Source: Halarsenatibacter silvermanii (GTDB lineage Bacteria > Bacillota > Halanaerobiia > Halanaerobiales > Halarsenatibacteraceae). From it: a stretch of DNA of 64,000 nucleotides. Below, in pieces: positions 52,838 to 61,109 of this stretch (positions within the stretch are counted from its first letter, which is position 1; the number at the start of each line of letters is the position of its first letter). The notes beneath the pieces were generated by a model. The model saw nothing but the letters and a program-made list of their open reading frames with translations. It was not told the origin of the DNA and did no database searches. The position numbers were made by a program, and so were the translations under genes. Location: positions 40,998-104,997 of the forward strand of contig NZ_FNGO01000009.1 in the NCBI RefSeq assembly GCF_900103135.1, written 5' to 3'.

Positions 52838-52866
52838 ATTAAAACAGAATTTTTGACCGCTGTCAA
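52838..52866 (-). promoter_or_regulatory. Sigma-A type promoter for trxB-trxA-grdC-grdD
   Basis: On the minus strand TTGACA (complement of 52861-52866), a spacer of 17 bases, then TTTAAT (complement of 52838-52843). It is 80 bases upstream of the trxB start. Confidence 0.7.
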
Positions 52867-52975
52867 ACACTCAATCCCGGCTAAAATGCCCTTTTTTCTC
52901 CTTTTCAGCAGCAATATCGCCCAATATCGACTCGAAAGCGGCCTATTTATAGTTTTATCAGGGCAAAAGTTCTAC

Positions 52976-53004
52976 TTGACAGACTTAAATTTTTTATTTA
53001 TAAT
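52976..53004 (+). promoter_or_regulatory. Consensus sigma-A promoter of the glycine riboswitch transcript
   Basis: TTGACA (52976-52981), spacer of exactly 17 bases, TATAAT (52999-53004): a perfect match to the primary sigma-factor consensus. Transcription would start near 53011, about 30 bases before the riboswitch leader. Confidence 0.9.
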
Positions 53005-53039
53005 TAAACACGAAATGACTTTGTGAGAAATTTATTAAA

Positions 53040-53304
53040 CCGAGGTGGTCCCGAAGTATACTGCGGGAAACAGAAAAATGGATAATGCGGATGGTTGAAG
53101 GAGATGGGAGAGTGCCGCCTCTGGCGGCCGCCGAAGGGGTAAGCCGGCTGTTTTTCTCGACGGTCGGTGAAACTCTCAGGCAGCAGGACCATTTCCGGAC
53201 ATCTCTCTGGAGAAGAAAATTTCCGAAGGGGCAGCCCGCCGGACAGCTAATTTTGCCGTATCAAGCCGACCGGCCGGGTAATCTCTCAGGTGATCTGACA
53301 GAGC
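53040..53304 (+). ncRNA. Tandem glycine riboswitch
   Basis: Two aptamers: the first about 53103-53205 (GGGAGAGTGCCGCC, CCGAAGGGGTAAG, GAAACTCTCAGGCAGCAGGACC), the second about 53206-53304 (ATCTCTCTGGAGAAG, TCCGAAGGGGCAGC, AATCTCTCAGGTGATCTGACAGA). These are the hallmark CCGAAGGGG and CTCTCAGG boxes of the family, present twice. A leader hairpin (TCCCG/CGGGA, about 53049-53068) precedes them. A terminator follows, so glycine should turn on the downstream glycine reductase genes. Confidence 0.96.
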
Positions 53305-53342
53305 AGCGATGAGGGTGAATTTCTCTCATTGCTGCTTTTTTT
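53302..53342 (+). terminator. Terminator of the glycine riboswitch
   Basis: AGCAGCGATGAG (53302-53313) pairs with CTCATTGCTGCT (53325-53336) with one wobble pair, followed by a T run (53336-53342). Its 5' arm begins inside the last aptamer stem, allowing switching. Confidence 0.9.
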
Positions 53343-53397
53343 ATCTCACAGCTTAAGCCATGTCCGAAGCTTTCAATAACGAGGGGGGATTGCAGAT

Positions 53398-54681
53398 ATG
53401 AAGCTGGAACTGGGAAGAATAAAGATAGAAGAGGTCGAGCTGGGTTCAGAAAACGGAATCGAGGACGGCAAACTTTCTATCGATGAGGATGAGCTGGTTC
53501 AGCTCATCTGTGAGGACAGCCGGATAAAATCGGTCGAGCTGACCCTGGCCAGACCGGGAGAGAGCACCAGAATCATTCCGGTCAAAGACGTCATCGAGCC
53601 TCGCTGCAAGGTAGAGGGCGGCGAAGTATTTCCCGGCTTTGTCGGTGAAAATCAGGTGATGGGCAGCGGCCGCACGCTGGTTTTGGAAAATACCGCGGTG
53701 GTGACGACCGGCGATATCGTCGGCTATCAGGAGGGCACGATCGAGATGAGCGGACCGGGGGCGGAGTACACACCTTTTTCGGAGACGCTCAATATCGTGA
53801 TCGACTGCGAGGTCGAGGATGATATAGAGGATCATAGACACGAGGAAGTTCTGCGGATCATGGGGCTGAAAGCGGCCCAACATATCGGCAGGATAGCCCG
53901 CGGAACCGAGCCTGACACCATCGAAGAGTACGAGCAGCCGGCCCTGAATGAAGCTGCAGGCGGCGGCGATTATCTGCCCCGGGTCGGTTATATTTACATG
54001 CTGCAAAGCCAGGGGCTTTTACACGATACCTACGTTTATTCGGTCGATGCCAAGGAAATTTTGCCCACCATCATCTCACCGACCGAGGTTATGGATGGAG
54101 CCATAGTCAGCGGCAACTGCGTATCGGCCTGCGATAAAAATACCACCTATTTTCATCAGAACAACCCGGTGATCGAAGAACTCTATCGCGAGGACGGCCG
54201 GACTTTGAATTTTGTTGGCACGATCATTACCAACGAAAACGTTACTCTTGATGACAAGGAGAGGTCCTCCGATTTCACCGCCCGGCTGGCCGAACAGCTC
54301 GATTTAGATGCGGCCATCGTCAGCGAAGAGGGTTTCGGCAATCCCGACGCCGATCTGATCATGAACTGCCGCAAGCTGGAAGGACGAGATATAAAGACAG
54401 TTCTGCTCACCGATGAATTTGCCGGCAGCGATGGAGCCTCCCAATCACTGGCCGATTCGACACCGGAAGGGGATGCAGTCGTCTCCACCGGCAATGCCAA
54501 TGAGATAATAAGGCTGCCCGCCATGGAAAGGGTGATCGGTCAGGATAAATTTGCCGACAGCATGGCAGGCGGTTTCGAGGGAAGTTTAAAAGAGGACGGC
54601 AGCATCGAAGTTGAGATACAGGCTATCATAGGGGCTACCAATGAACTCGGATTCGGTTATCTGACCGCCCGGGAATATTGA
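53398..54681 (+). CDS. grdE: Glycine reductase component B, proprotein alpha/beta (GrdE)
   Basis: The precursor of the pyruvoyl-containing subunits of component B, which binds glycine as a Schiff base and passes it to the selenoprotein. The cleavage point SGN-C (Cys241, in VSGNCVSACDKNTTYFH) is where GrdE proteins are split to form the pyruvoyl group. Typical blocks are GFVGENQVMGSGRTLVL (about 79) and IIGATNELGFGYLTAREY at the end. At 427 residues it is the usual size. GAGGGGGG precedes the ATG at a good distance. It is the first gene behind the riboswitch, followed by grdB and grdA. Confidence 0.95.
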   Translation: MKLELGRIKIEEVELGSENGIEDGKLSIDEDELVQLICEDSRIKSVELTLARPGESTRIIPVKDVIEPRCKVEGGEVFPGFVGENQVMGSGRTLVLENTAVVTTGDIVGYQEGTIEMSGPGAEYTPFSETLNIVIDCEVEDDIEDHRHEEVLRIMGLKAAQHIGRIARGTEPDTIEEYEQPALNEAAGGGDYLPRVGYIYMLQSQGLLHDTYVYSVDAKEILPTIISPTEVMDGAIVSGNCVSACDKNTTYFHQNNPVIEELYREDGRTLNFVGTIITNENVTLDDKERSSDFTARLAEQLDLDAAIVSEEGFGNPDADLIMNCRKLEGRDIKTVLLTDEFAGSDGASQSLADSTPEGDAVVSTGNANEIIRLPAMERVIGQDKFADSMAGGFEGSLKEDGSIEVEIQAIIGATNELGFGYLTAREY

Positions 54682-54732
54682 GAGCGGGCGGCAGCTAAAT
54701 TACTCGCTTTGAAATCACGAGGAGGGATGAAA

Positions 54733-56040
54733 GTGGCTGAAAGAAAAGCGGTTCATTATCTAAATCAGTTTTTTGGCGGCATCGGCGGCGAAGAGGCAGC
54801 CGATACGCCTCCGCGCCTAAAATCAGAGCCTGTGGGTCCGGCGGGGGCGCTCAATGCGCAGCTCGATGACTGCTGCGAGGTGGTGAGCACGATTATCTGC
54901 GGTGATGATTACTTCAGCGAAAACGAGGGGGAGGCCCTGGCTGCCATAGAGGATATGCTCACCGATATAAATCCCGACATAATAATAGCAGGACCGGCTT
55001 TTAATGCCGGCAGATACGGGATGGCCTGCGGGGCTGTGGCTCAAAAAGCAGACGAGCTCGGACTGCCCGTGGTATCGGGCATTTATCCGGAGAATCCCGG
55101 TTATGAGATGTACAGAAACCACGCCTATTTCGTGGAGACACCCGACAGCGCGGCCGGCATGAGAGATGCCCTGCCGGATATGGCCAGTCTGGTAAAGCGA
55201 TATTTCGAAACCGACGGCAATCCGGGCGGTCCGGAAGAGGCCGATTATCTGCCGCGGGGGCTCAGAAAGAATATCTTTGTCGAAACAAGAGGGGCCCGGC
55301 GGGCTGTCGATATGCTGCTAAATAAAATAAAAGAAGAGGACTATAAGTCGGAATATCCCATGCCGGCCTTCGATACGGTCAAGCCAGCTGAACCTCTGAC
55401 CGATCTCAGCCAGGCCAAAATAGCCCTGGTTACTTCAGGCGGCATAGTTCCGGACGGAAACCCGGACAGTATAGAGGCTTCGAGCGCGTCAAAATACGGC
55501 AAATACAGCCTGAAAGAATTTGATGATCTCAGCGAAGATAGTCATGATACCGCTCACGGAGGTTATGATCCTGTTTACGCCAGCGAGGATGCCGATCGCG
55601 TGCTGCCGCTTGATGTCATGCGGGAGCTGGAAGAGGAAGGCGAGATAGGCGAGCTGCACGACTATTTTTACACTACCGTGGGCAACGGTACCGCCGTGGC
55701 CAGCGCCAGAGAATTTGCTCAAGATATAGCCAGCGATCTGGAAGCAGCCGACGTCGAGGGCGTGGTGCTCACCTCCACCTGAGGAACCTGCACTCGTTGC
55801 GGTGCAACGATGGTGAAAGAGCTGGAGAAGGCCGGATTTACCGTGGTCCATATAGCTTCTATCGTGCCCATTTCCAAAACGGTGGGAGCCAACCGAATAG
55901 TGCCGGCGGTGGCTATTCCTCATCCCCTGGGGGATCCCGATCTCGGCGGCGAGGAGGAAAAAGCCCGGCGGCGTGAGCTGACGGAAAAGGCTTTAAATGC
56001 ACTCACCATAGATGTGGAAAATCAGGCCGTTTTTGAGTGA
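54733..56040 (+). CDS. grdB: Glycine reductase component B, selenoprotein subunit gamma (GrdB)
   Basis: The selenoprotein of component B. An in-frame TGA (55780-55782) lies in [22 protein letters not shown] and is read as selenocysteine; the frame then continues 86 codons to a TGA at 56038-56040. Counting from the GTG at 54733 the selenocysteine is residue 350. This GTG is preferred because GGAGG (54721-54725) lies seven bases before it; the ATG at 54727 directly abuts that site. N-terminal [14 protein letters not shown] and the [11 protein letters not shown] block (about 234) are family marks. Software that treats TGA as stop will split the gene in two. Confidence 0.95.
55783..55815 (+). promoter_or_regulatory. 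SECIS-like hairpin of grdB
   Basis: CGTTGC (55795-55800), loop GGT, GCAACG (55804-55809): a perfect 6-base stem whose loop lies about 18 bases after the TGA, the distance expected of bacterial selenocysteine insertion elements. Confidence 0.75.
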
Positions 56041-56078
56041 GAGCGATCATCAAAAAATTAATTCAGGAGGTGCAAAAC

Positions 56079-56564
56079 ATGCTAAAGGACAAAAAAGCAG
56101 CCATTCTCGGCGATAGAGATGGAATTCCGGGGCCGGCTATCGAACAAGCCATGGAAACCACCGAAGCGGAGGTGGTCTTCACCACCACAGAATGCTTCGT
56201 CTGAACAAGTGCTGGTGCCATGGACCAGGAAAATCAGCAGCGGATCAAGGATCTGGCCGAAGAACACGGCCGGGAAAATCTGCTGGTGATTCTGGGTGGG
56301 GCCGAAGCAGAAGCTTCCGGTCTGGCCTGTGAGACAGTTGCCAACGGCGATCCCACCTTTGCTGGTCCACTGGCGGGAGTCCAGCTCGGGCTCGCGTGTT
56401 ATCATGTGATGGAACCGGAGATCAAAAAATCTATCGATGAGGATGTCTATGAAGAGCAGATCAGCATGATGGAAATGGTGCTCGACAAAGAGGATATCAT
56501 CGCAGAGGTTAAAAAGTACAGGGAAGAATACAGCGATTACGATCTCATGTCGGTAGGCGGCTGA
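56079..56564 (+). CDS. grdA: Glycine reductase selenoprotein A (GrdA)
   Basis: The small selenoprotein that carries the carboxymethyl group from component B to component C. The in-frame TGA at 56202-56204 gives selenocysteine at residue 42 in [19 protein letters not shown], the exact GrdA signature. The product is 161 residues, of normal length ([21 protein letters not shown] at the start in two blocks, ending LMSVGG). CAGGAGG precedes the ATG. If TGA were a stop, only the C-terminal part from 56220 would be found. It is the last gene of this riboswitch-controlled operon, ended by the hairpin at 56599. Confidence 0.96.
56205..56228 (+). promoter_or_regulatory. SECIS-like hairpin of grdA
   Basis: CTGGT (56212-56216), loop GCCATGG, ACCAG (56224-56228). 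The stem lies 7-24 bases after the TGA selenocysteine codon, as in known bacterial selenocysteine insertion elements. Confidence 0.75.
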
Positions 56565-56598
56565 TAGAAGTCGAAAAAATAGACATTTCTCTCATAGG

Positions 56599-56646
56599 GG
56601 TGATCGTCAAAAAGCTGCAGATGGCGATCACCTCAATTTATTTTTT
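56599..56646 (+). terminator. Terminator of the grdE-grdB-grdA operon
   Basis: GGTGATCGTC (56599-56608) pairs with GGCGATCACC (56623-56632) apart from one mismatch. It is followed at a short distance by ATTTATTTTTT. Confidence 0.75.
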
Positions 56647-56792
56647 CCTGCATTCTATCTCTGTATATCGCCAGTAATAATGCAGGCTTTTTAATATATT
56701 CATTCCATGTTATTATATATATAATAATGTAGAGACTGAAATAATGATATTTCCATCCGCATATCTATCGACAAATTCAGGAGGTAAAATCG

Positions 56793-57464
56793 ATGAGCAT
56801 ATTCGATATCGTGGGACCAGAAATGATAGGTCCGTCGAGTTCGCATACCGCCGGGGCAGTAAATCTGGGCAGATTGGCCAGAGTTATTGCCGGCGGTGAA
56901 TTAAAAAAAGTCGTGATCAAACCTCACGGTTCCTTCGGCAAAACTCTGCAGGGTCACGGGACCGATAAGGCCCTGGTGGGCGGGCTGCTGGGCTTTGAGC
57001 CGAACGATTCCCGGCTGCGCAGTGCTTTTGCGGAGGCTAAAAAGCGCGGCCTCGAGTTTGAATTTCAGAAGGTCGAGGGTAGATCTGTCCATCCCAACAC
57101 CGTCATCTTCAATTTTTATAATGACGGTGAGGACCGTGAAAAGGATGGGATAAAAATCCAGGGAGCTTCAATCGGCGGTGGTGCTGTCAAAATTACCAGA
57201 ATAGACGATTTTGAGCTCGAGGTTACGGGCAATAACGACTCTATTTGGTGCGTGCACAAAAATGTGCCCGGAGTCTTCGCACATATAACTTCCATGCTGG
57301 GGGAAAATGACATCAACATAATCACTATGAAGGCCGTGCAGCTGCGGGAAAAAGATCTGGGATCCTGCATTCTGGAGCTCAACCAGCCGGTTTCGCAGGA
57401 GACCGCAGCCGAGCTGGAGAAGACCGATTTTATAAACTTTGTGCGCAGAATCCCTAAACTTTAG
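56793..57464 (+). CDS. sdaAB: L-serine dehydratase, beta subunit
   Basis: The small subunit of the iron-sulfur serine dehydratase that turns serine into pyruvate and ammonia. The N-terminal MSIFDIVGPEMIGPSSSHTA (residues 1-20) is the family mark. The last 70 residues form an ACT domain (HKNVPGVFAHITSMLGENDI), a ligand-sensing module. It ends three bases before the TTG that could extend the alpha-subunit frame. CAGGAGG precedes the ATG, and an AT-rich promoter region lies at 56700-56740. It joins the glycine reductase genes in amino-acid catabolism. Confidence 0.95.
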   Translation: MSIFDIVGPEMIGPSSSHTAGAVNLGRLARVIAGGELKKVVIKPHGSFGKTLQGHGTDKALVGGLLGFEPNDSRLRSAFAEAKKRGLEFEFQKVEGRSVHPNTVIFNFYNDGEDREKDGIKIQGASIGGGAVKITRIDDFELEVTGNNDSIWCVHKNVPGVFAHITSMLGENDINIITMKAVQLREKDLGSCILELNQPVSQETAAELEKTDFINFVRRIPKL

Positions 57465-57491
57465 AAATTGATCATATCAGGAGGGATTAGC

Positions 57492-58361
57492 ATGATTTAT
57501 TCGACCTTTTCTCAGTTCCTGGCTGCAGCCGAAAACGAGAATAAAGAACTCTGGGAAGTGGTACTGGCCAGGGAGATAGAAGAGGAGGATACCGATCGCG
57601 AAAAAGTTTTTGAAAAACTCGAGAGCAGGCTGAATGTTATGGAACAGGCCATCGAAACGGGTATTGAAAACACGCTGGATTCACAGGGAGGATTGGTCGA
57701 TGGAGAGGCGGCCAGACTGGCCGCTTCTGGTGACGAATTGGGCATGGAGCTTTTTAAAAACGTCAATATTTATGCTCTGGCCACTGCCGAGGTAAATGCC
57801 AGCATGGGAAAGATAATCGCCGCTCCCACCGCCGGAGCGAGCGGGGTGGTGCCGGCGGTGATATTGGCTCTCGCCGGGGAGAAGGATATCGCCAGAGATC
57901 GCCAGCAAAAAGCCCTGCTGACGGCGGCCGGTCTGGGCGAGATAGCAGCGCGTAAGGCCACTGTTTCAGGGGCTGCCGGCGGCTGTCAGGCAGAATGCGG
58001 AGTGGCCGCCGGGATGGCAGCCGGGGCCGGGTCAGAGATGCTGGGAGGCAGACCGAAAGTCGCGCTCAATGCCTTCACACTGGCGCTTAAAAATCTTCTG
58101 GGGCTGGCCTGCGACCCGGTGGGCGGTCTGGTGGAGGTTCCCTGCGTCAAGAGGAATGCCACCTCGGCCAGCTGTGCTCTTTCGGCTATTTTGCTGGCCA
58201 TGTCCGGCATAGAGAGCACCATCCCCGCTGACGAGGTCGTAAAAGCCATGCGCGAAATCGGTGATCTGATGCCTTCCTGCCTGAAGGAAACAGCCGAAGG
58301 AGGACTGGCCAACACCGAGACCGCCCGTAAGTTCGAAAAATCTCTGGAGTCGAACAAATGA
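57492..58361 (+). CDS. sdaAA: L-serine dehydratase, alpha subunit
   Basis: The catalytic subunit that binds the [4Fe-4S] cluster. The conserved glycine-rich part NASMGKIIAAPTAGASGVVPA (two blocks, about 100-120) and the cysteines of GGCQAECGVAAGMAAG (about 165) and LACDPVGGLVEVPCVKRNA (about 207) are in place; the last includes the cluster ligands. The ATG at 57492 is chosen because AGGAGGG lies eight bases before it; a TTG at 57468 is not supported. It is co-transcribed with the beta-subunit gene just upstream. Confidence 0.95.
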   Translation: MIYSTFSQFLAAAENENKELWEVVLAREIEEEDTDREKVFEKLESRLNVMEQAIETGIENTLDSQGGLVDGEAARLAASGDELGMELFKNVNIYALATAEVNASMGKIIAAPTAGASGVVPAVILALAGEKDIARDRQQKALLTAAGLGEIAARKATVSGAAGGCQAECGVAAGMAAGAGSEMLGGRPKVALNAFTLALKNLLGLACDPVGGLVEVPCVKRNATSASCALSAILLAMSGIESTIPADEVVKAMREIGDLMPSCLKETAEGGLANTETARKFEKSLESNK

Positions 58362-58405
58362 GAGGGAAAAAGGTAAAAATATCAGAATATTGAATTATAA
58401 AATAA

Positions 58406-58530
58406 GGTTCTTCCTGTCCTCAGCCGGTAAATAGGTGTGTAAAAAACCTCATTTAGTTGCACTGGAAGATATAAAGCTTAGTTCACAATGAAATTTTTAC
58501 CCGGCATAAGTTTGGTCTTCGGCCAAAAAA
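58406..58530 (+). mobile_element. MITE-like element, left half
   Basis: From GGTTCTTCCTGTC (near terminal repeat) through AATAGGTGTGTAAAAAACCT, GATATAAAGCTTAGTTCACA and AATGAAATTTTT to TTCGGCCAAAAAAC this follows the left arm of the full copy. The centre and right arm are missing. It lies between serine dehydratase and the CODH operon. Confidence 0.8.
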
Positions 58531-58586
58531 CGCTAATTTTTTGCTGAATAATTTACAGCAAAACCTGAAGCCAGGGAGGTGAAGAT

Positions 58587-59225
58587 GTGAAAACAGTAAA
58601 GATCAGAACAGAGAGATGTGTCGGCTGTCGTCACTGTGAGCTGGCCTGTTCGCTCGAGCATTCTCCCCGCGGAAAAATTCACGCACTTTTTCAGGATAGT
58701 CCGCCCCTGCCCGCTCGAATCAGCGTTAGAACCGGCATAGACCTCCTCAATTTTCCCCTCCGCTGTCAGCACTGCGAACCCGCACCCTGCCGGGGAGTCT
58801 GTCCCAGCGGCGCTATTTTTCGCGACAGAACGACAGAAAAAGTCCAGGTAAATGAAGATGATTGTATCTCCTGTGGGATGTGTGCCATGGTCTGTCCTTA
58901 CAGCGCTATAACTTTTCCCGTCGCCGGCCGGGAAACCCCGGCTGAAAAAGAAAAGGCCCCTGCCTATAAATGTGATGACTGCCTTGATCGACGTCAGCAG
59001 GACGAGATTCCCGCCTGCGCGGAGGCCTGCCGCACCGGAGCATTGGAGTTTGGCGAGATCGATGAGATGGTTTCTGCTGAAAGAGATGAGCTGGCAGTTT
59101 TGCTGACCGCTGACGCTTCCGGCAAAAAGAGCGATCGCCGGCCTGAAAACATGGAGAAATATCGCGAGTTAAAGCAAAAGATGGCAGAACTTGGACCCTT
59201 TCCTGCCAGCCGAAAGGAGGAATAA
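58587..59225 (+). CDS. CooF-like four-cluster ferredoxin
   Basis: A 212-residue ferredoxin with four [4Fe-4S]-type motifs: CVGCRHCELACSLEH (about 11), CQHCEPAPCRGVCPSG (about 58), CISCGMCAMVCPYS (about 92) and CDDCLDRRQQDEIPACAEAC (about 130). This is the polyferredoxin plan of CooF, the electron acceptor of CO dehydrogenase, encoded next. The start is GTG 58587, with GGGAGGTG six bases before it. It passes electrons from CooS, most likely to the flavin oxidoreductase encoded third. Confidence 0.92.
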   Translation: MKTVKIRTERCVGCRHCELACSLEHSPRGKIHALFQDSPPLPARISVRTGIDLLNFPLRCQHCEPAPCRGVCPSGAIFRDRTTEKVQVNEDDCISCGMCAMVCPYSAITFPVAGRETPAEKEKAPAYKCDDCLDRRQQDEIPACAEACRTGALEFGEIDEMVSAERDELAVLLTADASGKKSDRRPENMEKYRELKQKMAELGPFPASRKEE

Positions 59226-59228
59226 CAG

Positions 59229-61109
59229 ATGAAAGAAGAGGATAAATATTCCGATCTAACCGAGGACGAACTGGCCCAAAAATCGCTGGCCGAGGCCGAA
59301 AAAGCAGGGATGGAGACCGCCTGGGATAGGCTGCAGGATCAAAAGCCGCAGTGCGGTTTCGGCGAGACAGGTGTATGCTGCAATCGCTGTGCTATGGGTC
59401 CCTGTCAGGCCGACCCCTTTGAAGAAGGACCGGAGCGGGGAGTTTGTGGAGCCGACGCCGATCTGATAGTCGCCCGCAATCTGCTGGCCGATATAACTGC
59501 CGGAGCCGCTGCTCATTCCGATCACGGCCGGGAAGTAGCGGAGATTTTCCAGGCAGCAGCGCAGGACGAGACCGGAGGAAGTTACGGGATCAAAGATGAG
59601 GACAGGCTGGCTGAGCTGGCCGATATCTTCGATCTCGGTGGAAAGGACCTCACCCGGGAGGAGACGGCCAAAAAACTGGCCCAGAGAATACTGTCCGAGT
59701 TCGGTACCCACCGCGATGGGCTGGCACTGACAGAGAGAGCTCCGGCCGAAACCAGAGAGATATGGGATGAGCTGGGTATTACCCCGGACAGCATCGGGGG
59801 CGATCTGGTAGAAGCCATGCACAGAACCCATATGGGTGTGGGAGCAGAACCTGCCAATATGCTCCTGCACGGTCTGAAAATAGCTCTGGGTGATGGCTGG
59901 GGAGGCTCGATGATAGCAACCGAGCTGGGAGATGTCATGTTCGGCACCCCGGAGATCAATCAAAGCAGCATGAATCTGGGCGTGATCGACGAGGATAAAG
60001 TTAATGTTATCGTACACGGTCATAACTCGGTCCTCTCGGAGATGGTCGTCCAGGCAGCCGAGAGCGAAGGACTGCAAAACATGGCTGAAGAGCGGGGAGC
60101 AGAAGGTATAAAGGTGGTCGGTCTTTGCTGTACCGGCAACGAAATTCTGATGCGCAGGGGCATTCCCATGGCTGGCAATATGCTCAATCAGGAGCTGGTG
60201 CTGGCCACAGGCGCGGTGGAGGCTGCCGTCATAGATTATCAGTGCATATTTCCCTCGCTGGTCGAGAGCGCCGATTGTTACCATACGGAGATTATAACCA
60301 CCAGCCATAAATCCAAAATACCGGGAGCGGTTCATCTCGAGTTCGCGCCTGAGAGTGCGGAGAGCACAGCCCGGGAGATAGTAAAAAGAGCTATAGAGAA
60401 TTTCTCCGAACGCAGCTCAAATCGTGTCAACATACCGGGGGAACCTCAGCCTGTGACGGCCGGCTTTTCGCTGCAGTCGATAACTGAAGCCCTCGGGGGC
60501 AGTCTGGATCCTCTGATCGAAGCCATAAAAACCGGCGATATCAGGGGAGCGGTCGGGATAGTGGGCTGCAACAATCCCAAAATCAAGCAGGATAAGGGGC
60601 ATATCGAGCTGGCCAAAGAGCTTTTGCAGGAGGATATTTTGCTGGTGGAGACCGGCTGCGCTGCCGTGGCCTCCGGCAAAGAAGGGCTTCTCAGTCCAAA
60701 AGCCAGCGAGCTGGCAGGTCCGGGACTGCGGCCGGTGCTGGAAAGCCTTGAGATGCCGCCGGTGCTGCACATGGGAGCCTGTGTCGACTGTTCCCGCATC
60801 CTCAAGCTGGCTGCGGCCCTGGCCAGAGAGATCGGAGTGGGAATCCATCAGCTGCCGCTGGCAGGGGCTGCTCCTGAATGGTATGCTCAGAAAGCTGTAG
60901 CCATAGGCAGCTATTTCGTCGCTTCGGGCGTGTATACCGTTCTCGGTCCTCCGCCCAAAATCTTCGGAAGCAGCGAGGTTGTCGATCTGCTCAGCAGCGG
61001 GCTGGAAGAAGCTGTTGGAGCTAATTTTGCCGTCGAGCCCGAACCGAAAGCGGCAGCAAAGCTTATAATCGACCATATAGAAAGTCAGCGGGAAGAGCTG
61101 GGAATATGA
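59229..61109 (+). CDS. cooS: Anaerobic carbon monoxide dehydrogenase catalytic subunit (CooS)
   Basis: The homodimeric Ni-Fe-S enzyme that oxidises CO to CO2. The B and D cluster cysteines lie in CGFGETGVCCNRCAMGPCQ (about 38-56) and GVCGADADLIVARN (about 75). The C-cluster ligands are in VHGHNSVLSEMV (about 262), CCTGNEILMRRG (about 300), DYQCIFPSLVESADCYHT (about 337), VGCNNPKIKQDKGH (about 445), ETGCAAVASGKEG and HMGACVDCSRIL (about 520). All expected cysteines and histidine are present. No acetyl-CoA synthase or CooC nickel-insertion gene is adjacent. AAAGGAGG precedes the ATG. Confidence 0.95.
   Translation: MKEEDKYSDLTEDELAQKSLAEAEKAGMETAWDRLQDQKPQCGFGETGVCCNRCAMGPCQADPFEEGPERGVCGADADLIVARNLLADITAGAAAHSDHGREVAEIFQAAAQDETGGSYGIKDEDRLAELADIFDLGGKDLTREETAKKLAQRILSEFGTHRDGLALTERAPAETREIWDELGITPDSIGGDLVEAMHRTHMGVGAEPANMLLHGLKIALGDGWGGSMIATELGDVMFGTPEINQSSMNLGVIDEDKVNVIVHGHNSVLSEMVVQAAESEGLQNMAEERGAEGIKVVGLCCTGNEILMRRGIPMAGNMLNQELVLATGAVEAAVIDYQCIFPSLVESADCYHTEIITTSHKSKIPGAVHLEFAPESAESTAREIVKRAIENFSERSSNRVNIPGEPQPVTAGFSLQSITEALGGSLDPLIEAIKTGDIRGAVGIVGCNNPKIKQDKGHIELAKELLQEDILLVETGCAAVASGKEGLLSPKASELAGPGLRPVLESLEMPPVLHMGACVDCSRILKLAAALAREIGVGIHQLPLAGAAPEWYAQKAVAIGSYFVASGVYTVLGPPPKIFGSSEVVDLLSSGLEEAVGANFAVEPEPKAAAKLIIDHIESQREELGI

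Larger units (their letters stand above)
52758..53397. other. Divergent control region of the two grd operons
   Basis: About 640 bases with divergent promoters (52838-52866 on the minus strand, 52976-53004 on the plus strand), the tandem glycine riboswitch and its terminator, and the ribosome binding site of grdE. No gene is seen. Confidence 0.8.

Noticed and set aside
53085..53312. Small plus-strand ORF in the glycine riboswitch region
   Set aside because: It coincides with the tandem aptamers and has no ribosome binding site.
55780..55782. Premature stop making grdB a pseudogene
   Set aside because: The TGA is in the conserved selenocysteine motif, the frame continues with conserved sequence, and a SECIS-like hairpin follows.
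59256..60335. A 359-codon open frame on the minus strand opposite cooS
   Set aside because: Fully antisense to cooS, which has all its ligand residues; no independent support.
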